Assembly (NCBI GenBank): GCA_946803715.1
Contig: CAMPET010000097.1
Coordinates: 97,967-120,175, forward strand
Length of the DNA stretch: 22,209 bases
Source: Beroe ovata
Lineage: Eukaryota > Ctenophora > Nuda > Beroida > Beroidae
Direction: 5' to 3'
The position numbers were made by a program, and so were the translations under genes. The notes below the pieces were generated by a model. That model saw only the letters and a program-made list of their open reading frames with translations, was not told the DNA's origin and did not search any database. Shown piece after piece: positions 8,601 through 13,841 of the stretch (the stretch's first letter is position 1; each line of letters begins with the position of its first letter).

Positions 8601-10278
8601 TGTCTGGCTCTAAGTTCACCGGGGATCTGCAAACATGCGCAGGTATATGACAAACTGTTATGTGGGCCTGTAGCACGTTACGAGAAGAGAGAGATGCTTC
8701 TCTCATTCTTCACATTCATATCCCTGATATATGACTCTAAGAGTAGCAATCTTCTGTCACACATATTGTCTTCATACTTCTCCCCTTGTCAGCGACTGAT
8801 TGTGACCCTATTCCGACGATAACTAACGGCCGTGTGGACACACCGAGTCCCAAGATAGAGGTTGGCGAGGGTGTGACGGTGGTGTGTGATCAAGATTACC
8901 AACTCTCTTACACCGCCATTCCGATCTGTGTTACTAACCAGCTGTACGATCCCCCACTCCCGTCCTGTAATGGTATGTTGTGATGTGTCACGATGTGTCA
9001 CGATGTGTCTCACTTTCCTGTCATAGTGAGATAGTGTAACTGCTTGTGTCCAATGTTACCAAATGTACCGATATCGTTCATACGTTGTCCCAAAATTCCA
9101 GACAAGGACTGTGGCATACCGAACATTCCTAACGGACTCGTCACTGGCTCATCCAGCACTGCAGTACCGTCCAATACTCTCCTCAAGATACAGTGTAACG
9201 CTGGTTACGATCTCGACACCGGACTGGACGACACAGACGGGACGAGGGATGGGTTCGGGACGGTGAAGTGTGTCCGTGCTAATGTGTTCGATCCCGTCCT
9301 CCCCGATGTCGTGTGTGTTCCTCGGGTGGGTTGTAGTGAGTGATGAAGTGCTTTGGTGAGGGGTGATGGAGTGATATTTTGTTGGGAACATTTCCGAGAA
9401 ATGAACTTGCCACGTTCCTTTACCAGCCGTGCCCTACACCTACCGTGAACAACGCTACTGTGGTCGTTCCGAATGGCATGGAGGATGAGTTGACACCTGG
9501 CACTCAGGTGACAGTGAAGTGTCACAGTCGTTACCAGGTGTCAAAGGGTGTCAGTGAAGAGACTGTTCAGTGTGTTGCCGCTAACACCTTCTCCCCCGCT
9601 ATCCCTACATGTCAAGGTTGGTAAATCACTTACGAATACCAATATATCAAATCATTTCCAATAGTTTAAATCCCAAAACTCGTCCAGTATGTCCGTCTCC
9701 ACTCATCACACATCCCCACCCATCACACATCCCCACTCATCACACATCCCCTCTCTCCCTGTAGCCAAGGACTGCCCTATCCCGCTCATTGACAACGGGT
9801 CGGCGGGATCGCAGGACATCACTCCCGGAGAGCCGATCCTAGTGACGTGTGACCCCGGATATGACATATCGACATCGGATACGGTGAAGTGCTACGCCAA
9901 GGATGCGTTCACTGCCGATAACGGAAAAACATGGGACACCAATCTTGTTCCTACCTGCAACCGTGAGTGTGAATATGGCACAATTCCCGTTTTAGATTTT
10001 AATGGGTGTCAGATGATATTTATGAAGGAGTACGACACTCCCTATTCTAGCCACATTTGAGTATCGACCCCTCTCTCCAGCTCGCAATTGTCTACGGAGT
10101 TTGATCCAGGATGTAGACAAGGGTACGGTTACAAACACAGATCCCATCCTCCCCGGGACACCTATCAGTATCTCCTGTGACACCGGGTATCTGTTGACAC
10201 CCTCAACACCGGCTGTCACCTGCACCACCAGGACAAATTCGGGGAACGTGTACTCCGATAGACTGCCCACTTGTGAAG
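2428..10278 (+). CDS. Multi-exon sushi (CCP/SCR) repeat protein gene, modules 1-11
   Basis: Eleven consecutive sushi modules are read from 13 exons joined by GT-AG introns whose phases all match (phase 1 between most modules, phase 0 between modules 8 and 9). Each complete module has the order Cys, Pro-x-Ile/Val-x-Asn-Gly or a variant, Cys-x2-Gly-Tyr, Cys, and a final Pro-x-Cys. Sushi domains are about 60-residue beta-sandwich modules of secreted or cell-surface proteins, including complement regulators and adhesion receptors. No N-terminal signal exon or membrane anchor is seen, so the protein is incomplete at the 5' end and may be at the 3' end. The specific ligand or orthologue cannot be named. 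The intron between modules 3 and 4 contains an opposite-strand protease gene. Confidence 0.85.
2602..3539. other. Intron between sushi modules 1 and 2
   Basis: No exon is seen. An 8-bp inverted repeat (GTGCCACC / GGTGGCAC, 2646-2677) with an AT-rich loop is present. The rest is AT-rich single-copy-looking DNA. Confidence 0.7.
3540..3728 (+). CDS. Sushi module 2 exon
   Basis: This 63-codon exon is phase 1 at both ends (CATCAG acceptor, CTAG|GT donor). It carries Cys-Ser-Arg-Pro at the start, Ile-Thr-Asn-Gly, Phe-Thr-Ile-Glu-Cys, Ile-Thr-Cys and a terminal Pro-Lys-Cys. The Gly of the usual Cys-x2-Gly-Tyr is Asn here (Cys-Tyr-Asn-Asn-Tyr). Phe replaces the conserved Trp. The exon is too short of flanking open frame to appear as a long ORF, so it rests on the domain pattern and splice phases. 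Confidence 0.85.
3763..3937. repeat. Cloverleaf-forming inverted-repeat element
   Basis: The outer stem pairs 3763-3794 with 3907-3937 (10, 4 and 13 bp runs). It encloses three perfect hairpins at 3795-3831, 3836-3870 and 3873-3905. Every helix contains a GA opposite GA step. In the hairpins it follows CAC/GTG, and the tips close as GACC-GCA-GGTC, GCT-GAA-AGC and CC-GAA-GG. Only 2-4 nt join hairpins 1-2 and 2-3, and one nt follows hairpin 3. The stem sequences differ from each other, so the conserved feature is structure, not sequence. It could be a MITE, a single-strand-DNA-folding element or a structured RNA. It lies in the intron between sushi modules 2 and 3. Confidence 0.85.
3938..4412. 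other. Intron remainder before sushi module 3
   Basis: Mostly AT-rich. Three words of GTGCATTA type (4212, 4240 and the hairpin at 3822) hint at a decayed relative of the cloverleaf element around 4205-4300, but no full stem survives. Confidence 0.5.
4413..4501 (+). CDS. Sushi module 3, first-half exon
   Basis: The exon begins after CTCCAG in phase 1 and ends at AAA|GTGAGT in phase 0. It encodes Cys-Pro-Lys then Val-Ser-Asn-Gly and the region up to just before the second Cys. The module is completed by the exon at 4578. This is one of three modules split by an internal intron, and the split is at a different position from those in modules 5 and 13. Confidence 0.75.
4578..4668 (+). CDS. Sushi module 3, second-half exon
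   Basis: It starts in phase 0 after CTTCAG and ends CAAG|GTTAGT in phase 1. It supplies Ile-Ser-Cys, Val-Thr-Cys and the final Pro-Val-Cys. This half is short: it lacks the Cys-x2-Gly-Tyr motif (Cys-Tyr-Thr-Asp-Phe instead) and has no aromatic residue at the Trp position. The two halves together make 60 codons, the usual module size. Confidence 0.75.
4997..5002 (-). terminator. Possible poly(A) signal (GATAAA) of the protease gene
   Basis: The GATAAA variant on the minus strand lies about 60 nt past the stop codon at 5062. No canonical AATAAA is nearer. Confidence 0.4.
5062..6861 (-). CDS. Secreted papain-fold (C1A-like) cysteine protease with long C-terminal extension
   Basis: A 599-residue intronless frame with a signal peptide (residues 1-14, MRIFLLFLFLGARC). 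A short acidic pro-region ends in a furin-type Arg-Glu-Lys-Arg (53-56); at about 40 residues it is too short for the I29 inhibitor pro-domain. The papain-like core spans about 61-275: Gln79 (oxyanion hole), catalytic Cys85 in QGSCNSC, His223 in CGHANSIIGY, and the YGATWGGNG segment (241-249). Two oddities stand out: the catalytic Asn position is Glu239, and the Trp that normally follows the catalytic Cys is Gly86, with Trp87 one place later. Residues about 290-599 are Trp/Cys-containing modules I cannot name; a beta-trefoil-like lectin fold in 430-599 is only a guess. It is nested antisense in a sushi-gene intron with its own TATA-like box. It may be an active secreted protease or a pseudoenzyme. 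Confidence 0.85.
   Translation of the reverse strand: MRIFLLFLFLGARCDPISDKWIEEQVSRVEHGDIPEDPSDEEDAEDYLDTAVREKREVVSMPESLDLRDTGMLHGPISQGSCNSCGWVCGTQTLETRVAMVSENYVPYSIQNFMNCNDDVCVAAQPYEVNTYVMKKRVVVPENEIPYTKKECIYSETCDELCGATYTLDYTNTLHDQFALVAGTVTVKSEEELLAALQHGPVTTCFSLTAAADGGRCSFGCGHANSIIGYTRDAFILQESYGATWGGNGDGTWYAERGTTCGNAVVAKARYPRVFYDYDKANAYFTEIEGGVSESELTFVSGHGITHDTTKNWGTAKNKCAYIGSACKGVVMLTTGVFELVADFGPGSPGTQTAFYKTQMVSRLRSSNHGQYIGAMKSGKSWSLVAADRAASAPFFHSYNRFISFDYPQYEMVWNHFTKLTGSSIPEYNSRYAWKLLDCKLYNPSSNKVLDVEETEGGEWQLTSSDVTADSPTQRFDVGLSETWHLFSRHLGDKFRQVKGSSNTYLFKPNDPSSTTVSTMVWNARQIMSRTGKVIGPDGKILSGRFDFNSKENWFVPKDCTLSRLSEGGTADYLSVSERGEFSMSASMDSKWDFEYEEL
6931..6939 (-). promoter_or_regulatory. TATA-like box upstream of the protease gene
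   Basis: Reads TATATTTAA on the minus strand about 70 bp upstream of the ATG at 6861, leaving room for a start site and a short 5' UTR. Confidence 0.4.
7537..7646 (+). repeat. Pyrimidine minisatellite forming the 3' splice tract of module 4
   Basis: Imperfect repeats of CTCACCACTCCC-like units run directly into TTTTCCAG. The plus strand is almost pure C/T/A; the minus strand has many GGG runs and could form G-quadruplexes. Confidence 0.75.
7647..7823 (+). CDS. Sushi module 4 exon
   Basis: This 59-codon exon (TTCCAG acceptor, GATG|GTGAGT donor) is phase 1 at both ends. It reads Cys-Asp-Ser...Pro-Asp-Ile-Gln-Asn-Gly, Val-Thr-Cys-Asn-Glu-Gly-Tyr, Ala-Thr-Cys and Leu-Pro-Ser-Cys. Tyr occupies the Trp site. 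It is the first module after the 3-kb intron holding the protease and starts a compact run of modules with introns of about 100-210 bp. Confidence 0.88.
7951..8016 (+). CDS. Sushi module 5, first-half exon
   Basis: A 66-bp exon (ATTTCAG acceptor, CCAG|GTAAAT donor), phase 1 at both ends. It encodes Gln-Asn-Cys-Val-Phe-Asp-Ala-Ile-Asn-Phe-Gly and stops before the second Cys. It is too short for an ORF scan and is identified from phases and from the complementary half at 8152. Confidence 0.75.
8152..8265 (+). CDS. Sushi module 5, second-half exon
   Basis: This exon (TTCTCAG acceptor, ATTG|GTAAGT donor) begins Gly-Arg-Ile-Glu-Val-Val-Cys-Asp-Glu-Gly-Tyr and ends Leu-Pro-Thr-Cys-Ile. It contains the last three Cys of the module; Tyr is at the Trp position. 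Joined to the first half it gives a 60-codon module. Confidence 0.82.
8472..8642 (+). CDS. Sushi module 6 exon
   Basis: This 57-codon phase 1-1 exon has Cys-Pro-Val-Pro-Asp-Val at the start, Val-Glu-Cys-Asp-Val-Asn-Tyr, Val-Ser-Cys and Gln-Thr-Cys. The usual Asn-Gly after the Ile/Val is Ala-Asn-Ser here, and the final Pro-x-Cys is Gln-Thr-Cys. Phe is at the Trp position. Confidence 0.85.
8793..8972 (+). CDS. Sushi module 7 exon
   Basis: This 60-codon phase 1-1 exon (TTGTCAG acceptor, AATG|GTATGT donor) reads Cys-Asp-Pro-Ile-Pro-Thr-Ile-Thr-Asn-Gly at the start, Val-Val-Cys-Asp-Gln-Asp-Tyr in the middle, and Leu-Pro-Ser-Cys at the end. Tyr replaces Trp. Confidence 0.88.
9102..9325 (+). CDS. 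Sushi module 8 exon (long form)
   Basis: It starts in phase 1 after TTCCAG with Lys-Asp-Cys-Gly-Ile-Pro-Asn-Ile-Pro-Asn-Gly and ends CGG|GTGGGT in phase 0, which matches the phase-0 acceptor of module 9. It is about 12 residues longer than its neighbours because of an Asp/Gly/Thr-rich insertion (Leu-Asp-Asp-Thr-Asp-Gly-Thr-Arg) between the second and third Cys. A stronger-looking donor at 9336 (GTGAGT) is in phase 1 and would not fit the next exon. Confidence 0.82.
9427..9616 (+). CDS. Sushi module 9 exon
   Basis: It begins in phase 0 after TTACCAG (Pro-Cys-Pro-Thr-Pro-Thr-Val-Asn-Asn) and ends CAAG|GTTGG in phase 1. It has Val-Thr-Val-Lys-Cys-His-Ser-Arg-Tyr, Val-Gln-Cys and Ile-Pro-Thr-Cys. 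The Gly of Cys-x2-Gly-Tyr is Arg, and Phe is at the Trp site. The phase-0 intron to module 8 is only 101 bp. Confidence 0.85.
9699..9764 (+). repeat. 18-bp minisatellite and pyrimidine tract before module 10
   Basis: About three copies of ACTCATCACACATCCCC lead straight into CTCTCTCCCTGTAG. Like the tract before module 4, the repeat supplies the pyrimidine-rich part of the 3' splice site. Confidence 0.75.
9765..9962 (+). CDS. Sushi module 10 exon
   Basis: This 66-codon phase 1-1 exon (CCTGTAG acceptor, AACC|GTGAGT donor) reads Cys-Pro-Ile-Pro-Leu-Ile-Asp-Asn-Gly, Val-Thr-Cys-Asp-Pro-Gly-Tyr, Val-Lys-Cys and Val-Pro-Thr-Cys. It has both Phe and a true Trp (Lys-Thr-Trp-Asp) before the last Cys, with a few extra residues, so it is the only module here with a possible canonical Trp. 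Confidence 0.87.
10081..10278 (+). CDS. Sushi module 11 exon
   Basis: This 66-codon phase 1-1 exon (CTCTCCAG acceptor, GAAG|GTAAAA donor) starts Asn-Cys-Leu-Arg-Ser-Leu and has Ile-Ser-Cys-Asp-Thr-Gly-Tyr, Val-Thr-Cys and Leu-Pro-Thr-Cys. The first Cys is not followed by the usual x-Pro. Tyr is at the Trp site. It is the last module before either a terminal exon or a 10.9-kb intron. Confidence 0.85.
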
Positions 10279-10360
10279 GTAAAATACGATATTTGTTGTT
10301 ACCACTCAGACTTAACATTACCACTTCAATTTCCCCAATTTTCTCTCACCACTGTCTCAG

Positions 10361-10600
10361 CGACAATCCAAGCTATACTCTGATTCCAATGCTCGCCTTT
10401 TCGAATCAATGATAACAAATTCCGCAATCGGGATTCGTATAATGGTTCATTCCACGCATATCTCACTACACATTGAACAAATCGAACACAGGTGCTTCTG
10501 CAGTTTTTCGAATATGACTTTTCGAATGCATACACTAGAAGATCCAAATAAAAGAATAAAAGAGTAGCAAATAAAATGTTCAGACATAAAATCACCGATA
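10361..10600 (+). CDS. Possible terminal exon of the sushi gene with 3' UTR
   Basis: A good pyrimidine tract and TGTCTCAG end at 10360. Spliced in phase 1 from module 11 it reads Ala-Thr-Ile-Gln-Ala-Ile-Leu-stop (stop 10381-10383), giving an 82-bp intron like its neighbours. Three AATAAA signals follow at 10547-10575. If real, the protein ends shortly after module 11 with no membrane anchor. The alternative is that the donor at 10279 splices to 21195. Confidence 0.4.
10547..10575 (+). terminator. Cluster of three AATAAA poly(A) signals
   Basis: AATAAA occurs at 10547-10552, 10555-10560 and 10570-10575, about 165 nt beyond the candidate stop at 10381. The cluster also lies just past the 3' end of the convergent minus-strand gene (stop at 10695). 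Confidence 0.45.
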
Positions 10601-10694
10601 AAAAATCAAAGGCTATAAAAGAATTGCATGGCTGACTCCTGAGAGTCTTTTTCTTTCATCACCAGATGATGAACCCTTCCCTTCACGTCTTGTA

Positions 10695-12280
10695 TCATTG
10701 CTTATTTAGTTTCGGAGAGCCGTGAGGACCTGACTCCATAGACTTCTTCTGGTGTGCCAGACTTGGTGACGCCGACTTGTTCGCCCCTCCTTTCACTGGT
10801 GTGTCCTGAACATTCTCGTCTGGGAATCGGGGAGGAGTCTTCTTGTCTGGTCTGGGAGTCGAGGTGGCCACGGGACCGGCTTGTTTTGATGCAGTTCCTG
10901 ACTCATTGATAGATTGATCCAATGGGTTAGGCTTGGAACTCTTCGATGCACTAGTTTTCGGAGTTTTGCTGCCCCTAGTCTTAACCTTCATTGTACCAGT
11001 TTTTGCCGGTTTCCTGATGACAGGAAGGACAAGTGATTCATTGGAATCTGTTGCAACTGTTCCGAATGTGTGATATGAGTCCCCAGACAGGAGATTGTCC
11101 CCCTCATCGGGTTCGTAGTCATCATCTAGATCAATCATGAAACTGTGGGATGATACTAGCTTGTGTATATCGTCCCGTATTACTTTGATATTCTGCCTAC
11201 TGCGCGCCTGCTCTCTCCCGATAATCTTCACTGTTCTACGCCACCTGAAGTGATATCGATTTATTCGGAGAATTCGACAGTAGGATAAACTGTTCATCAG
11301 ATGACATCATTATATCAGGCACTTACTGAAGGAAGGTGAACATGATGAACACGAATGCGATGATCATGGCAAATAACGCCAGAACCATAACCACGACATC
11401 TGTTGCTTTCATCCAACTCGCCAAGAAGACTTTCTTCTCACCATCGTCCTCATTTTCATCGGACTTCTCACCATTATCTGTCTGTGATTCCTTTGACTCG
11501 GGAGTCTTGTCATCATGTGGGTCACCAGAGTTACCGTTGTCATCGGTATCGGGAGATGATTGTTTCTCGGATTCAGGATTTACCTCCACGGGAGTGTCCT
11601 CCTTATCGGGAACTGGTAATTGGTCCGGTTCATCTTGGTCTGGCTGGTTGTCCGACTCTTCACTCTCATTATTATCACTCCCATTATCGTCTTGTGCGTT
11701 GATAGGTTGTGTAACCATAGCGTGGTATGTCGGGTGTTGGGTCACGTGACTACCCACCCCTTTATCCTCTTCTTCTTGTTCTTCATTCCTATTTATAACT
11801 CCCATCCCGTGTAAAATTCCCAGTACTTTCTGGAGAAATCCGCCCTTCTTCTTCTCATGGTCGCTAGGGACGTTGTCATGCGTGGGCATTGAGGTGACTC
11901 TCTCTTCTTCTGACAAACGAACTCCCGACTTGTGATCTTCATTCTCGTTTTGTGGATCTGTCCGTGGACTGATAGTTTTCAAATCCTCTGTGTCGTCTAA
12001 GAGTCGCTCAAGCTTTTCCCGATAAGCCGCAACCTGGAAGTCCTTGTCGCTTCCATAGTCATCTTCTGATCCTATGTCGGAGCATGACCCTGTATGCGAT
12101 GCATTATATCTCAAACCTTATTGAGACTTTGAGAATTGGAAGAAAAACTTTCAGAGCATTTGTGTGAAATTTAAAACTCGACAGCAATCTTACTACTCAA
12201 AGCATTCCCACAATTACTCTACCTGAATTGTATAGTGCAAGCGCACAGAGAAGTAACTGTACGGTTATCGTGGACGACAT
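10695..12280 (-). CDS. Three-exon type I membrane protein, acidic ectodomain and basic tail (unknown family)
   Basis: Exons are 12280-12223, 12116-11327 and 11244-10695, with introns of 106 and 82 bp and matching phases (1, then 2). The donors are CAG|GTAGAG and CA|GTAAGT; the acceptors are AATAAG| and CTTCAG|. The product is 465 residues. Exon 1 gives a signal-peptide-like start (MSSTITVQLLLCALALY). The ectodomain (about 20-255) is very rich in Asp, Glu, Ser and Asn, with an Asn-Ala-Ser glycosylation site near its start. One hydrophobic helix sits at about 258-281, followed by Trp-Arg-Arg and a 180-residue tail: an acidic patch, then a Lys/Ser/Thr/Pro-rich end. Without exon 1 the long frame has no ATG at its start, which is why the small exon is needed. 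No family is recognised. It converges on the sushi gene. Confidence 0.72.
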
Positions 12281-12545
12281 CTCAGACAATGTCGGTTGTG
12301 TTTCAAAGACCAAATAACATAGCAAGAAGTGAAACAAATATGTGAAATGGCCTGCGCGCACAGAAAATCATTCAGAACTTATGTCGCTATGACAACTGAG
12401 TATGGCACGTGCGTATACAGTCGCGCGCGCGCCAACTGCCATTGCTCCTTCATCAATTTATTGATTCTGTGTTGTGAATATGATTGTTCTGCGCGGCGCG
12501 ACCGATGATCATCGCCTCTTTTACGCGTGTCCTCAAAATGGATGG
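12281..12545. promoter_or_regulatory. CpG/GC-rich putative promoter region
   Basis: It lies immediately upstream of the type I membrane gene. It contains CGCGCG runs at about 12353-12358, 12422-12431 and 12495-12503 in otherwise AT-rich DNA. On the plus strand an ATGGATG followed by GTAGGT (about 12539-12551) could be a tiny first exon reading outward, so a two-way promoter is possible but unproven. Confidence 0.3.
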
Positions 12546-13765
12546 TAGGTTATCTGGTAATATTGGTTCCCACAGAAAAATTTATCGGGCGCCACATGAT
12601 ATTGATAAGCATTTAGCATTGTCGCATTATTTGAGTGAAACATCTCTGTCTCATCTTCGGGACTCTCACGGCCACGCTGTGACTTCTCACAAAGAAAAGA
12701 ATTTGACACCCACTCTTAACCCCACTCTTAATGATAATGTAATAACCCCAGCCCAGCCCGGGCATTGGGCAACGTAAAAAAAGGTTCAAGAAATTTTAAG
12801 TGTGAAGAGTGCCGTTTATCTGTTTATCATACAGTTATCATTCGCGGATAAAGAAGGATTTTACAGTTTTGAAACGCCGTGGTTACAGCTCCGTCCAATC
12901 TGGTCTATTCCTAAACTAAGAGTCTTGGCCAGCTGTCAAAGTACTTCCAATAATAAACTATTTTTTCAAGTCAACATTTCCACCATTCCTGCCACATTCT
13001 TTCATGCAGAATGTGGCACCTGCGACTGGCATGTGCGATGAAGTTTTTCAATAATCTCGATACATGCTTGCTATGCTGACGTAGGATTTACGTCACACTT
13101 CTCTTTGATACACGTTGATATACTCCGATTAGCTCCGAAGTCATGTGGTAGAAATTGTCGAGTTTTAAACAACTTTTAGCGAGATTTTATAGAGCGCTGG
13201 ATAAAAGTACACTCATACCAGAATGTTTTACGTTAAATTTAATAACAAAATTATTAGGTAATTAACAATTTGATTTGAATAATCATCGATAAATCTTGTT
13301 ATAATTAAGATATCATTGAAATTAAACATACAAAATGTATAGTAATGTACACCATGCTCACTTAACTGAGCTACCATACATGGATAACGGGGAAAATGGA
13401 TATGTCAGGCAGTTAATAATAATAGGTCAGCTGTAAGCTTCTATCAAGTAAAATATTAATTGTCTCAACCACAATGTTCAGGAATTTGGTGAGTTCATCC
13501 AATAAACCCACACAGAGATTTGGTACACCTATCTTCTGTCACAGTATCACTGATACAACAGTTCGTTGGACGGTTTAACCGTTTGTCCATTGTCCATTGT
13601 TTGAGATATCAGGGTCTCAAAATACAGTTCGATTCGACCTTCCTGCACGTTCAGACTGTCACAAGTAAGTTTTGCTCCTCAGTCTCCCTATTCTTCTCTG
13701 GACACAACACTCTTTACTCCGATGCATAACGTCAGTTGACAACAAGTCCTGTATATCATCACACT
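12546..13765. other. Intergenic or intron DNA with a strong hairpin
   Basis: No convincing gene is seen. It holds a perfect 11-bp hairpin (12990-13018), a tRNA-like D-arm on the minus strand (13356-13371) and a weak 40-codon exon candidate (13545-13664). Confidence 0.5.
12990..13018. repeat. Perfect 11-bp hairpin
   Basis: TGCCACATTCT pairs with AGAATGTGGCA around a 7-nt loop (TTCATGC). No terminator or miRNA context can be shown. Confidence 0.8.
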
Positions 13766-13771
13766 CTTTAT
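13766..13771 (-). terminator. AATAAA poly(A) signal of the OST-alpha/SGNH gene
   Basis: A canonical AATAAA on the minus strand, about 71 nt beyond the stop codon at 13842. Confidence 0.65.
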
Positions 13772-13841
13772 TCACACTGTAGTCACACCTCTGCAGTCAA
13801 TCCTAGCATTTGTAATCTATATGATTGTCCTGAGTACTGGC

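Noticed and set aside
11336-11814. Plus-strand open frames opposite the membrane-protein gene
   Set aside because: They are antisense shadows of the acidic coding exon; the minus-strand reading has matching splice sites and a membrane helix.
12484-12777. Plus-strand 97-codon frame beyond the CpG-rich patch
   Set aside because: No recognisable domain and biased repeat words (Thr-Leu-Asn-Pro-Thr-Leu-Asn); kept only as a possible promoter context.
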